DNA of 64,000 nucleotides from Bin55 sp965205545 (GTDB lineage Bacteria; Pseudomonadota; Gammaproteobacteria; Pseudomonadales; Azotimanducaceae): positions 2,232,001 through 2,296,000 of the forward strand of contig OZ242170.1 in the NCBI GenBank assembly GCA_965205545.1, in the 5' to 3' direction. Position 1 is the first letter of the stretch; each line of letters starts with the position of its first letter. Shown in pieces: positions 43,377 through 53,568 of this stretch. The notes beneath the pieces are model-generated. The model made no database searches. It was not told the DNA's origin and saw only the letters and a list, made by a program, of their open reading frames with translations. The position numbers and the translations under genes are program-made.

Positions 43377-44756
43377 ATGACGTTGAATTTTCGTACGCTA
43401 GGGTTGATTTTGGGGCCTGTTCTGGGTCTTTTGGTTGGACTGCTGCTTTACCAAGGAGGATTCGAGAAAGCGGCGATCCTGACGGGTGCAATTACCACAC
43501 TGGTTGTTGTGTGGTGGATGTTCGAGCCAATTCCCATTCCCGTTACTTCCCTGATCCCGCTTGCATTATTCCCCATGTTGCAAGTATTACCAATTACAGA
43601 TGTGTCTCGGTCCTATGGCCACCCTCTCATCTTATTGCTCCTAGGCGGGTTCATTCTTTCCACAGCAATGGAAAAGAGCGGTGCGCATCGTCGCATTGCT
43701 TACAGGATGCTGCGCTTCTTTGGTGGAACAAGTGCACGACGACTTGTGCTTGGATTCATGGCTACAGCCGCACTGCTCTCGATGTGGATTAGCAACACCG
43801 CTACAACACTAATGCTCCTGCCAGTCGCAATTGCCCTTATCGATCAGGCTAAAGACGAACGGATCGCAGTGCCGTTGCTTTTGGGTGTTGCCCACGCAGC
43901 AAGCGTTGGCGGAATCGGAACGTTAATTGGGACTCCGCCAAATATAGTTTTTAGCGCCGTTTACCAGGAGACTACCGGTGTTTCAGTAGGGTTCTTCGAA
44001 TGGATGATGTGGGGAGTTCCGGTTGTATTTGTATTCATTCCCCTCATGGCGCTGTGGTTGACACGAAACTTGAACTACAAGACCAACATCCAGCTGCCGG
44101 AAGTCGGAAAGTGGACTAAGGCAGAAATCCGGGTGCTGAGTGTCTTTGCGTTCACGGCTCTTGCCTGGGTACTCAGGACTACACCGTTGGGTGGCTGGAC
44201 TGCATGGTTCAACGTGCCCTATTCAAATGACTACATCGTGGCATTTGCGGGAGTCCTGCTGTTGTTTCTGATACCCGATGGCGAAGGGAAACGCCTGCTC
44301 GATTGGGAAACGGCTACAAAAATTCCCTGGGGAATGCTGGTTTTATTCGGTGCGGGGTTGTCAATTGCGGTAGCGTTCACACAGTCGGGATTAAGCGATG
44401 CGCTCGCTGACCAAATGTCGGGTCTTGCAGCACTACCAACATTTGTCATGATTGCTGTCATTTGCTTTGGAGTGACCTTTCTCACTGAGACGACCAGCAA
44501 TACAGCTACGACGAATCTTCTCATGCCGATCTTGGCCGCCGTCGCGGCTGGGATTGCGGTGGATCCGCGACTCTTCATGGTTGCCGCGGCAATGAGCGCA
44601 AGTTGCGCGTTCATGCTCCCCGTTGCGACTCCACCCAATGTGGTTGTGTTCTCTACCGGAAGATTCCCTGTGAGCAGGATGGTTAGAGAGGGGTTTGTGT
44701 TGAATCTGATTGGAGTTGCCATAATTTCCACGCTTTGCTATTTCTACTTTCGCTAG
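43377..44756 (+). CDS. SLC13/DASS-family anion transporter
   Basis: 459 residues with about 11-12 membrane segments. The family motifs GGIGTLIGTPPNIVF (first half) and TETTSNTATTNLLMPI (second half) are present and coordinate Na+ and substrate in known members, which import dicarboxylates, citrate or sulfate. ATG 43377 is chosen; an upstream in-frame start lies inside sbcB. It is divergent from sbcB with almost no spacer. Confidence 0.92.
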   Translation: MTLNFRTLGLILGPVLGLLVGLLLYQGGFEKAAILTGAITTLVVVWWMFEPIPIPVTSLIPLALFPMLQVLPITDVSRSYGHPLILLLLGGFILSTAMEKSGAHRRIAYRMLRFFGGTSARRLVLGFMATAALLSMWISNTATTLMLLPVAIALIDQAKDERIAVPLLLGVAHAASVGGIGTLIGTPPNIVFSAVYQETTGVSVGFFEWMMWGVPVVFVFIPLMALWLTRNLNYKTNIQLPEVGKWTKAEIRVLSVFAFTALAWVLRTTPLGGWTAWFNVPYSNDYIVAFAGVLLLFLIPDGEGKRLLDWETATKIPWGMLVLFGAGLSIAVAFTQSGLSDALADQMSGLAALPTFVMIAVICFGVTFLTETTSNTATTNLLMPILAAVAAGIAVDPRLFMVAAAMSASCAFMLPVATPPNVVVFSTGRFPVSRMVREGFVLNLIGVAIISTLCYFYFR

Positions 44757-44795
44757 AGCCGCAGCGGACATTCTCGAAAGTGGTGCGGATTTGCA

Positions 44796-45677
44796 ATGTC
44801 AGAAGGGAACGAGAGCCATGCGAGAGGGCATGTTCTTAAGGGCTGCACAGCTCTTTGCGCAATTGTTCCCTCCACCATTCTTTGCTGTCTTGCGATTTAT
44901 GTCGCGGCGCTTTTTCGACTGATTTCTCCTCTACGCAAGCTTCGCGATGTGCTTACGGGATTCATGGATGGCGTCATTTCCGCATGGGTTGGGGTCAATT
45001 CTTGGCTGCTGGATACATTGCGACTCATCGAGATCGAAATTGATGTCGACGGGTCCTTAAGCGATCGAGACCATTGGTGGGTGGTCGTAAGCAATCACCA
45101 AAGCTGGTCGGACGTCATTGCGATCCAAGTTGCCCTGCTGCGGCTAGCCCCACCTATCAAATTCGTTACGAAACGAGAGCTCATTTGGGTGCCCTTTGTT
45201 GGGCTGGCCATGTGGTTGCTACGTTTTCCCTACGTTCGTCGCTTCTCCCGCGAAGCGGCGCGTCAAGACCGATCTCTTTTAGACAAGAACAGACGCGCTA
45301 TGGATCGCGCAGCCCAACAGTTTCTTCAGCGCCCCATTTCGGTGCTGACGTTTCTGGAAGGCACTCGATTCACTATGGTTAAGCACAAGGAACAGCAGTC
45401 ACCGTTCAATCACCTGCTCAATCCTCGCACGGGAGGGCTCGCATTCGTCCTCGATGCTCTAGGTTCAAAGGCATCGACGATTGTGGATCTCACGCTGAAC
45501 TACGAGGGAACAGTGCCGGGATTCTGGGAGTTGCTATGCGGTCGTTGCCGCAAAGTGTCGCTCTCCGTCCGCACAATTGAAGTTAACGACGAATTCAAGA
45601 GCGATCTCAAGACTAGCGTGATTGAGCTATGGAAGCATAAAGATGCTGAAATCTCCCGATTTCGTTCGCACGAGTAG
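44796..45677 (+). CDS. Lysophospholipid acyltransferase (PlsC/YihG-like)
   Basis: 293 residues. A membrane helix near residues 18-40 precedes the acyltransferase domain with the catalytic NHQSWSD (HxxxxD) motif, the FVTKRELIWVPFVG segment and TFLEGTRFT (motif III). It resembles the YihG branch of 1-acylglycerol-3-phosphate acyltransferases. It follows the SLC13 gene by 39 nt on the same strand. Confidence 0.88.
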   Translation: MSEGNESHARGHVLKGCTALCAIVPSTILCCLAIYVAALFRLISPLRKLRDVLTGFMDGVISAWVGVNSWLLDTLRLIEIEIDVDGSLSDRDHWWVVVSNHQSWSDVIAIQVALLRLAPPIKFVTKRELIWVPFVGLAMWLLRFPYVRRFSREAARQDRSLLDKNRRAMDRAAQQFLQRPISVLTFLEGTRFTMVKHKEQQSPFNHLLNPRTGGLAFVLDALGSKASTIVDLTLNYEGTVPGFWELLCGRCRKVSLSVRTIEVNDEFKSDLKTSVIELWKHKDAEISRFRSHE

Positions 45678-45921
45678 GGATGGGAGGATTGGCGTGCTTG
45701 ACGACACAACACAAGAATTGCACTCTTGTTTCGTTGCTACATGAATTGACGCGCGACCCTCAATGATTGCACGCATGCGACGCTAGACCTCACAGATACA
45801 AGAGCGTTGACTGCCAATAGCTGGCAATCCAGCATCTACGGGAGCTGATCGAGGCCTGTTCGATAAGACTTCAAACGAGTCCACCCGGAACATATCCGCG
45901 TTCCGTAAGCGGCGGATGCGA

Positions 45922-46302
45922 CTAAGTCGCGGCAGCTGTTGCCTCAGCGATTAAATTCTTTGAATGGCTAGCCACAGAACTCACGACATTGGCGTGGTTC
46001 TGCGACTCTTGTTCGGTGGGCGCATCGCCTCCTGAACTCGCGACCAATCCGGCCAAGTCCTGCCCAACGTGGTTCAAGAACCAAGCCACCGGATCGGTTT
46101 CCTCAATGGGTCGTATGGTGTTGTGGTCATACACCGCGGTATGGTAGTGAGGCGATTCCTTGAAGCAGTCGAATCGGGCCAATTCCTGGGTTTCATTTTC
46201 AACCGGGCCAAGGAGTCGAACCGACAATCCTTCGTCTCCTCGAAGGTGACGATATCGGAGTTCCCACGTGTATCTGCCGTTGGCAATTTGCTGTTCTGTC
46301 AT
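45922..46302 (-). CDS. Hypothetical protein, possible small regulatory or binding protein
   Basis: About 126 residues. ATG 46302 follows AAGGGGATTGAC, a good ribosome site; an upstream ATG at 46353 is less likely. The N-terminal part is beta-rich (GRYTWELRYRHLRGDEGLSVRLLG) and the C-terminal part has low complexity with Ala/Ser. I recognise no named family. It lies downstream of the coiled-coil membrane protein, 63 nt away, in the same direction. Confidence 0.65.
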   Translation of the reverse strand: MTEQQIANGRYTWELRYRHLRGDEGLSVRLLGPVENETQELARFDCFKESPHYHTAVYDHNTIRPIEETDPVAWFLNHVGQDLAGLVASSGGDAPTEQESQNHANVVSSVASHSKNLIAEATAAAT

Positions 46303-46365
46303 GTCAATCCCCTTTTCTTTCTGCGCCTGCTGAGTTGTCTGCGACTTAAACAACGTGCCGCATTG

Positions 46366-47013
46366 CTAATTTGCGGATTCGAGAGCTCTTATTCGTCGGT
46401 CCATATCCACCAAACGGCTGCTATTGGAAATTCGAGACTGATCGTGAGCGTTTATGGCATCGTCGGTCTTGCGGATGTGCGCATCAACCTTTTGCGTCAG
46501 CGATGCCGTGATTTGGTTCGAAGTGTTTATGCTGTCAATCAAGTCCTGCTGTTGCCTCGAGAGCGTTGTGATCGAGTTCTCCAGGTCCGTCATGCTGCCT
46601 TGGACACTACCAAATCTCTGCTCGAGAGCGGTAATGTCCTCGCCTTGGTCTCTGAACTGCCCGTCGAACTTGTAGGACTTTTCCCAAAGTTTGCGTGTTT
46701 CCGATTCCCAATAACTCAAGGATTCCTCTGTGTCTCTGCCGCTTTCCGTGAGGTTGCTGACAGTTTGCGCCGCTTGGTTCTCAAGCAGCTCGATGCGATT
46801 TGCCGCTTCGCCCAGTGTGGCATTGGTCTCATGCAGAAGGGAGTAGAGAGTCCAGACAAAGTAACCCAACACTACAGATGCCGTTACGGCAACAATCAAT
46901 AAAAGGGTTACGACGATGTTTGGGGAACCGCCGGAAGGATTCCGAATTCGACGGGTCGATCGTTCGTTGGTGGTTGCATCGGGGTCGGTAACTATGATGG
47001 GACGATCGCTCAT
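46366..47013 (-). CDS. Membrane-anchored coiled-coil protein, unknown function
   Basis: 215 residues: a basic cytoplasmic N-terminus, one membrane helix at about 32-54, and a long Gln/Glu/Ser-rich coiled coil to the C-terminus with heptad-like spacing (TLGEAANRIELLENQ, ITTLSRQQQDLIDSI). Topology suggests a periplasmic coiled coil. I recognise no family. Confidence 0.68.
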   Translation of the reverse strand: MSDRPIIVTDPDATTNERSTRRIRNPSGGSPNIVVTLLLIVAVTASVVLGYFVWTLYSLLHETNATLGEAANRIELLENQAAQTVSNLTESGRDTEESLSYWESETRKLWEKSYKFDGQFRDQGEDITALEQRFGSVQGSMTDLENSITTLSRQQQDLIDSINTSNQITASLTQKVDAHIRKTDDAINAHDQSRISNSSRLVDMDRRIRALESAN

Positions 47014-47120
47014 GAAGAACTCAAGCCAAGCAAGGTAGGAGGAACCACCGAATTTTACTCAAGGAGGCAGCGTGTCAGCCCCCTTGAGTTCAACGAATCC
47101 TAGCTGTGTTCGCGGTATTT

Positions 47121-47807
47121 CTATAGGAAATAGAGCAGCACCCAAACAACGGCGGTGAGTACAACGCTGGAGGTAATTACAGCCTTCGTGCTTTCAATGA
47201 GAGGGTTCATCTTGCCGAAAATCGCGTTCAGCTCAATTAGAACTGCGATTGCAGCCACGGCATAGAAGCCCCATGCACTTGCCCACGCGCCGGACGATCC
47301 CACGTCTGCACCGTGGACATGATGCGCACTAGAAACCATGGTAAACACCATAGCCAACGAGAACAGCGTGTTGGTTCTGCTTGCAAGCAGAGCTGTTGCC
47401 GCTGCGTCGGCTTGGTTCGGGTCCGCGTCGCCTCCTGCTTTGACGGCTTCATTTGAAGCGATCACAACCTTCTGGTTGGGCCATATGATGAACCACACAT
47501 TGGCCGCCATGAAAGTCGCCAATAGACCGGCGACGAGAGTGTCCTCCGTCAAAGTGCCCTGCTTCATGACCACGTACAGCAAGTAGAGGCCCGTCAGGAA
47601 CGTAAAGGCGGCGGCCCATCGGAACCACCAAAGCGCTCTTGGCACAAGGGCGGTGAATGCTTCCACTTTCGTATCGTTCGAAGCTGAGGCCATGAAGGCT
47701 CCCTGCACGAAGTTGAAGTAGTAGAGCAAACCGATCCATGCGATGCCGAAGACGATGTGTCCCCATCGCATTAGATAGTCAAAGAATGGCATGAAATCGA
47801 AATCCAT
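47121..47807 (-). CDS. PuuD-like (urate oxidase N-terminal family) membrane protein
   Basis: 228 residues with five to six helices. The RWGHIVFGIAWIGLLYYFNFVQ segment, WWFRWAAAFTFLTGLYLL and ANVWFIIWPNQK match the membrane domain of the PuuD/DUF989 family. Full PuuD (urate hydroxylase) also has a C-terminal cytochrome c; this short form lacks it, so urate oxidation is doubtful. Histidines in the helices (MRWGH, SAHHVHG) could bind haem. Confidence 0.75.
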   Translation of the reverse strand: MDFDFMPFFDYLMRWGHIVFGIAWIGLLYYFNFVQGAFMASASNDTKVEAFTALVPRALWWFRWAAAFTFLTGLYLLYVVMKQGTLTEDTLVAGLLATFMAANVWFIIWPNQKVVIASNEAVKAGGDADPNQADAAATALLASRTNTLFSLAMVFTMVSSAHHVHGADVGSSGAWASAWGFYAVAAIAVLIELNAIFGKMNPLIESTKAVITSSVVLTAVVWVLLYFL

Positions 47808-48022
47808 AGTGTCCCTCGCGCAACTATCGATACAAACTTTATTGACAGCAGGTAGCTGTCACCCCTGCAGGAATATTAGCGCAATCCTTCGTGTTTGTTG
47901 CACGAATTCTTGCGTCGGCCGAAAGGTACGGAATGTGTTAACAAAGCTCAAGAATTAGGCGCACCCGAGAGCGGATGCGATATTCTTAGCAACCATACAG
48001 TGCAATCTAAGGTTCTACGACT

Positions 48023-51000
48023 TTGGCGGAAATAGCTGAAGCAGGCAAGCCGCAATTTCGCGGCTTATTGAGTTTGCCAGTTCTGCGGCCGGTGGCGGTG
48101 TCGATGCTGTTTCTAGCCGTCGTGCTGTTTGGGATAGTTGGCTTAGACCGCATGCCCGTAGAACTTATGCCGCGACTCCCTGTGGATACTTTGAGGATCA
48201 CCTTTGAGAGACCGGGCAGCACGGCTGATCTGGTGGAACGCGAGATCCTCATACCACTTACTTCGCGAGTAAAGGGACTCGGTGGCGTAAAGGAGACACT
48301 CGGGCAGATTTACGGAGCCAGAGGGAGTCTGCAAATCACTTTTGATCGTGGAACTGACTTAAAGGTGCGCGAGTACGAATTGCGTCGTATCGCGTCCAGG
48401 TTACAACGCGAGTCGACTATAGCCAACACGACAATAAATGTGACCACTGCTGAGTTTGGCGCAGGCGAGATGGCCATACCTTTTATGACCATGAATGTCT
48501 TAGGGGAGGGACGGAATACCGACATCCTCTACGACTTGGTCGTCGAAAGAGTCGTGCCACGATTGGCGGCGATTCCGGGCGTTGCGCGTGTGATTCCAAC
48601 GGGAGGTGGCGGGAGACAAGTGATCGTGTCGGTCGATCCCGACAAAGTGGCGAATCTAGGGGCGACCATTGAGCAAGTCACCGGTGCGATTCGAAGCCGA
48701 ATGGGTCGCGTTCAGTATGTGGGGAATATCGAATCCGGAGACGGCCGTATTGTCGTCTTAACGGATGGATCGTTGGATTCTCTAGGCACCTTGAGGAGGA
48801 CACAAATCTCCCCTGGAAGCCCGCTGACGCTGGAGCATGTCGCCGAAATCTACATCGGCTACGCTCGCACCCAAAGTGTTTATCTCATCGATGGACAACC
48901 AGTCGTGGGGGTGGTGCTGACTCAGGAACAGGGCACGAACATTGTTGAAATAGGCCGGGAAGTTCGCGGTCGCCTTGACGAACTGAGAGAGGAGATTCGG
49001 CCGCTCGGCTTGGATTTGCGAATTGCCATGGATAATGCGGAGCCGCTGGACGACCAAATTCAGCGGCTTGTCCGATTGGGAGCGACGGGCTTTGCTCTAG
49101 CCCTTCTCATGCTGTTTCTCTTTCTGAGGCAGTGGCGCGCAGTTGCAGTCGTGGGCATAGCGGTTCCCGTTAGCTTGATGACGGCTTTGGCATCGCTTTA
49201 TTTGCTGGGCCACTCCATAAACCTTCTAACACTATTTGGATTGGCGATGGCGGTCGGGTTGCTTGTCGACAACAGCGTCGTAGTCTATGAAGCCATTTTG
49301 CGTGGCATTGAACGAGGCATGACACCATCAGCTGCGGCGCGCGAGGGATTGAGGAAAACCGCTAGAGCAATCGTCGGTGCAAGCATTACTACGGCAATGG
49401 TGTTTTTCCCATTGCTTCTCATTGAGATCGACAATGCTACCTTTCGATCAATGCTGGAGGTATTGAGCATTGCGGTAATCATGCCTATCCTAGCTTCGTT
49501 GATTGTGGCGATTGGGTTGGTCCCATTGCTGGCACACCGTCTAGCTGCGCCTGCCGCGCTTCAACGAGTGCACGAACAACAACAGAAACGCGCTGAAAGA
49601 GCGGGCATGTTGATTCCGGATCGTGCGCGTCTGTTGCTGAAGGGGTTCGTAGTCAATGCATTGCGCCAACCACCTTCTTGGCTGGCGGGTACGCTCATTG
49701 CGGTTGTTGCCACGGTGGCGATAGCGGGACCCATGGCAGCACTTAATCGTCCTCCTGACGACCCTCAGCAGAGCAGTTCGATAGTTCTCGACATGCGCCT
49801 ACCTAATGTCGCTAACAGTGACATAGAGAGCGCCATGGCAACTGCATCGCACTTCTCGCAAGCCATCAAACAAATTGAAGGAGTCGACTTTGTCGAAGTA
49901 GGCATAGACGACCCCGACACAGGGATGGGGCGCATCACCATTCACTTTGTGGATGTGGAATTGCGACCCCAACATTTCAGCATTGAGCGAGTCCGTGAGG
50001 TGGCGGCACGGGAGGCATATAACTTACGAATCGACGTCGGACGGCAGGGGGAGTTGGAGTACAGAGGGTCAACTCAGCGATATGACTATTCAGCTTATAT
50101 GGGTGGCGGAGGCGGGAACGAGGTTGTCATCACGGGTCCTGATCCGAGCAAGTTGATTGAGATCGGCAACGACATCGTGAACAGGCTGGACACCATTGGA
50201 TACGTTCGGGGAGCCCGCGTTACGATCCGAAACATTGGTCGTGAGCTATGGGTGCAGCCGGAAGACGAAGCTATGCAAGCATTTGGCATTACGTCTGCGG
50301 ACACTTTGCCATCTCTCTTGGACATTTCGGGTTCTATGGGACGAACCATGCAGGGCGGCAGCTATTTGCTTTCAAGTGGTCGAGAGATCCCAGTGGTTAT
50401 CGAGCGCGAAGGTGTTCGTGAGCGGAAAGCGTCGCGACAAGATCTGCAACGCCTGAGAGTCAAGACATCGAATGGGGTGATACCGATTTCGGCATTTACT
50501 CGCATTACGGAAATGCCACCACCTGCAGCTATAGTCCACAAGAACGGGCGCAGAGAAATGAAGGTGAGTTACTCACTGTCAAACTCGGTGCCAGACTCAG
50601 GTTCAGATCGAGAGGCTATTGAGAAGCAAATTCATGATCATATTCGAGCGACGCCACGTCCGCCCGGGTATGTTATTGATATACCGGGGGACGCCCAGGA
50701 ACAAAATGTCAACATGGGTCAGCGTTTGGCATTGGTGGCTCTAGGGCTGCTAATCCTAGTCCTGGCAATCATATTCGAGTCGCTGACATTGCCCTTCCTG
50801 ATCATCATCGCCGTTCCATTAGCTGTGATTGGATCGATGTGGGGATTAGCACTCACCGGAACATCGCTAGGAGCCCCCATGGTCTGGGCGGGAGTGCTAG
50901 TTCTCATTGGGCTGTTGGTAAACCCCGCAATATTGCTGATTGATCGCATGCAGCAATTCATGCGTATTGGCTACTCATCGGGCGCTGCCGCCTTCGCGGC

Positions 51001-52843
51001 AGTCAAGGAGCGGACACGGCCTATTCTCTTGACCACTGCTACAACAATTGCTGCGCTATGGCCTCTTTCAATAACTACGGGCGCTGAGTTCGAGTTGTGG
51101 CCGCCGTTTGCAATCGTCGTCATGTCGGGATTGGCCACATCGGCGCTGTTGACCTTGGTAATCGTACCTGTAGGGTACGTTCTCTTGAGGCGACTCGATC
51201 TTCTCTTTGGGCGAGTAGGACCCTGGCTCGTTGTTGGATGGATGGCTTCACTGACCGCAATCATGTTTGTTCTGATTGTCTTCGCTGGTTTGAGCGGATT
51301 GTTCTGGCAGGTTGTTTGTGGTCTGTTAGTTGGCGGCTTCCTGCTGGCGATCATTGTGTTTGTATTCCGTCGAGTTTCCATTCCAGAACCGCATACTGAC
51401 GATGGTCCGCCCGAGCTAGAAGTCAGCTACTTGAGTAAGGTCTACGGATTGCCGGGATCCATTCGCAGGACATTGACTTCGCACCGAGAATTTGCAACTA
51501 AAGTGGTCAGGGCAGGCGGAAAAGTATTCACGCGCCGTGGCACGTTCGAAAAATCGCTCATTTTTCTCATACTAGCCGCGGGCGCTGTTGGACTGGGTTG
51601 GCTGACTCCAGAGTTTGGATGGAGTTTGATCTTCTGGTTGATCGCTGCGGCATTCGTTTCACGAATTTTCTTGGAGGCAAGGAAGTTCCGCGGTTTGGTT
51701 ACTGACGACGGCCGAACCAAGAGAGGAGGCATTGAAGGCGCCGCTGCGGTGCTCTTGCCGTGGGCCACAATTGCTGGGTTCGTCTACTTCACCTTTGCCC
51801 GACCTTTGCTGAATCAGGAAGATCCAGAAGCCAGTCTTTTTTGGCCCATCGTGGCGACGATTGTGCTTGGCGTTGGTCAACTAATGCGGAGCAGCGCAGT
51901 TCGCCAGGACAGTGGAGAGCTTGTAGGACGTGTGACTCGCGGGTTCATGAAGTATCCTCGCACCTGGTGGCGTCGGATGAGCAAGCGCATTGCGGGATTC
52001 GATTTGCCTGCGGATGAAATACAGGCGCTTTGGTCCGTGAGTTTCACAGCGAAACGAGGAATGATCGGAATACTCGGTCCGAATGGAGCTGGCAAGACCA
52101 CGTTGTTGAGGCAGCTCGCGGGCATTATTGATCCGACCAGTGGTGCGATAAAGGTGGGCGGCGTCCCATTGAAGTCAATACAGAAGGTTCTTGCCCGTTG
52201 GGTCGGCTACCTGCCACAGGATTCCGGACTTCCAGTGGGATTAACACCAAGAGAGTACTTGCAGTACTATGCAGCTCTATATGACATTCCACCGGAAGTT
52301 CGACACGAACGGGTTGCTGATCTAATTGCGGAGGTCGGCTTAGCCGAGAAGATCGACGACAAGATTGGTTCGCTGTCTGGCGGCATGAGGCAACGCGTTG
52401 CGGTAGCTCGAACGCTATTGCGCCTGCCGGCGATCATCATTGTGGACGAACCCACCGTGGGGCTTGACCCAAGGGAACGAATTCGATTCCGTAATCTGCT
52501 AGCTCGGTTGGCGGAGTCGAGAATTGTGCTGTTTTCGACCCATGTTGTTGAAGACGTAGCCATATCTTGCGAACGAGTTTTAGTAATCGCAAAGAGTCGC
52601 CTGCGCTATGACGGCACGCCTTCGGACCTCGCACTCAATGCCGAAGGATGTGTTTGGGAACGACGTATCGATGAAGGCCAAGACACGTCGCTGCCGGAAG
52701 GAGCAATCCTTGCGGAGGAGGCGCCAGATGCCCAGGGCACAACCGTTCAGCGAATCATTTGGAATCAGCAACCGACTGAGGATGCCACGCCGTTGACGGC
52801 TCGTCCCGAAGACGGATACCTATGGCTGCTGTCAACGACATGA
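48023..52843 (+). CDS. RND efflux permease fused to a C-terminal ABC ATPase
   Basis: 1606 residues in one uninterrupted frame from a TTG at 48023. Residues 1 to about 1055 are a complete RND permease (MFLAVVLFGIVGLDRMPVELMP; helix 4 with Asp416-Asn417 in LLVDNSVVVYEAI; helix 10 with LLVNPAILLID). The AcrB lysine of helix 10 is Val966 here. Residues about 1065-1325 hold six or so further membrane helices. The ABC domain follows: Walker A 1352-1360 (GPNGAGKTT), signature from 1451 (LSGGMRQR), Walker B Asp1475-Glu1476, H-loop His1507. It overlaps an ABC-2 permease gene. No adaptor or outer-membrane gene is adjacent. I know of no characterised protein of this design. Confidence 0.9.
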   Translation: MAEIAEAGKPQFRGLLSLPVLRPVAVSMLFLAVVLFGIVGLDRMPVELMPRLPVDTLRITFERPGSTADLVEREILIPLTSRVKGLGGVKETLGQIYGARGSLQITFDRGTDLKVREYELRRIASRLQRESTIANTTINVTTAEFGAGEMAIPFMTMNVLGEGRNTDILYDLVVERVVPRLAAIPGVARVIPTGGGGRQVIVSVDPDKVANLGATIEQVTGAIRSRMGRVQYVGNIESGDGRIVVLTDGSLDSLGTLRRTQISPGSPLTLEHVAEIYIGYARTQSVYLIDGQPVVGVVLTQEQGTNIVEIGREVRGRLDELREEIRPLGLDLRIAMDNAEPLDDQIQRLVRLGATGFALALLMLFLFLRQWRAVAVVGIAVPVSLMTALASLYLLGHSINLLTLFGLAMAVGLLVDNSVVVYEAILRGIERGMTPSAAAREGLRKTARAIVGASITTAMVFFPLLLIEIDNATFRSMLEVLSIAVIMPILASLIVAIGLVPLLAHRLAAPAALQRVHEQQQKRAERAGMLIPDRARLLLKGFVVNALRQPPSWLAGTLIAVVATVAIAGPMAALNRPPDDPQQSSSIVLDMRLPNVANSDIESAMATASHFSQAIKQIEGVDFVEVGIDDPDTGMGRITIHFVDVELRPQHFSIERVREVAAREAYNLRIDVGRQGELEYRGSTQRYDYSAYMGGGGGNEVVITGPDPSKLIEIGNDIVNRLDTIGYVRGARVTIRNIGRELWVQPEDEAMQAFGITSADTLPSLLDISGSMGRTMQGGSYLLSSGREIPVVIEREGVRERKASRQDLQRLRVKTSNGVIPISAFTRITEMPPPAAIVHKNGRREMKVSYSLSNSVPDSGSDREAIEKQIHDHIRATPRPPGYVIDIPGDAQEQNVNMGQRLALVALGLLILVLAIIFESLTLPFLIIIAVPLAVIGSMWGLALTGTSLGAPMVWAGVLVLIGLLVNPAILLIDRMQQFMRIGYSSGAAAFAAVKERTRPILLTTATTIAALWPLSITTGAEFELWPPFAIVVMSGLATSALLTLVIVPVGYVLLRRLDLLFGRVGPWLVVGWMASLTAIMFVLIVFAGLSGLFWQVVCGLLVGGFLLAIIVFVFRRVSIPEPHTDDGPPELEVSYLSKVYGLPGSIRRTLTSHREFATKVVRAGGKVFTRRGTFEKSLIFLILAAGAVGLGWLTPEFGWSLIFWLIAAAFVSRIFLEARKFRGLVTDDGRTKRGGIEGAAAVLLPWATIAGFVYFTFARPLLNQEDPEASLFWPIVATIVLGVGQLMRSSAVRQDSGELVGRVTRGFMKYPRTWWRRMSKRIAGFDLPADEIQALWSVSFTAKRGMIGILGPNGAGKTTLLRQLAGIIDPTSGAIKVGGVPLKSIQKVLARWVGYLPQDSGLPVGLTPREYLQYYAALYDIPPEVRHERVADLIAEVGLAEKIDDKIGSLSGGMRQRVAVARTLLRLPAIIIVDEPTVGLDPRERIRFRNLLARLAESRIVLFSTHVVEDVAISCERVLVIAKSRLRYDGTPSDLALNAEGCVWERRIDEGQDTSLPEGAILAEEAPDAQGTTVQRIIWNQQPTEDATPLTARPEDGYLWLLSTT

Positions 52844-53568
52844 GCTTCGCGCGCTTTAGGACAAAACTTGCTAGTCAGCTAGACTTGCTGAAACATGCCT
52901 CCATCGCCAATGCCGGGCACAGATTCTGGCTAATTCCCGTATTGGTACCGATAATTTGGCTTGGACCGCAGTCCTTTTTCTTGGCCATGGGCTGGACCCA
53001 ACCAGTTCAACCGAGCGGCATTCAAGTGCGCATGATGGGATTTCCGTTGGCGTGCGTGGGCATCTACCTTGGATTGAGGATTATTGCCGGCGAGATCAAC
53101 GCGCGCACCTTGGAAATCGTCTATACAGTTCCTGGGGGAGCAGACAAGGTATGGCGCATCAAGTTGCTTGCAGCAGCTATGATCCTATTGCCTACGCAGC
53201 TCATCATAGCTGTGTACTCGTGGTTCATGTTCACTCCGTTTCCCCTCGAATCGTTGTATGGCGCATTTCAAATCGGAGTCTTCTATATGGTTGTGTCTTT
53301 GGGATTCTCCACACTGTTCCGTAGCGAGGTTTCCGGTGCGATTGTGGCAGTCGCGGCGCTAGGACTCAACCTGGTGTTTACGGGATTCGGTTCAACACAA
53401 CACGTGTGGACTCCCTTCTTTAATCCCTATGCGATCGACAACGAGAGTTTTCGCACAATTCTTGCGCAAACTCTGCAGAACCGAATCGGCATGGCCCTAG
53501 TGATAATCATGATTATCAGTCTGGCTTTCTTGCGTGGAAACCGCAGAGAACGGCTGCTTAGCGGGTGA
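52822..53568 (+). CDS. ABC-2 type permease, partner of the RND-ABC fusion
   Basis: 248 residues with six hydrophobic segments and an ABC-2 pattern (EINARTLEIVYTVPGGADKVWRIK between helices 2 and 3). It overlaps the fusion gene by 22 nt; an in-frame ATG at 52840 would give the common ATGA overlap. It should pair with the ATPase domain at the end of the preceding protein, as in NatAB or Gld-type exporters. The substrate is unknown. Confidence 0.85.
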   Translation: MAAVNDMSFARFRTKLASQLDLLKHASIANAGHRFWLIPVLVPIIWLGPQSFFLAMGWTQPVQPSGIQVRMMGFPLACVGIYLGLRIIAGEINARTLEIVYTVPGGADKVWRIKLLAAAMILLPTQLIIAVYSWFMFTPFPLESLYGAFQIGVFYMVVSLGFSTLFRSEVSGAIVAVAALGLNLVFTGFGSTQHVWTPFFNPYAIDNESFRTILAQTLQNRIGMALVIIMIISLAFLRGNRRERLLSG

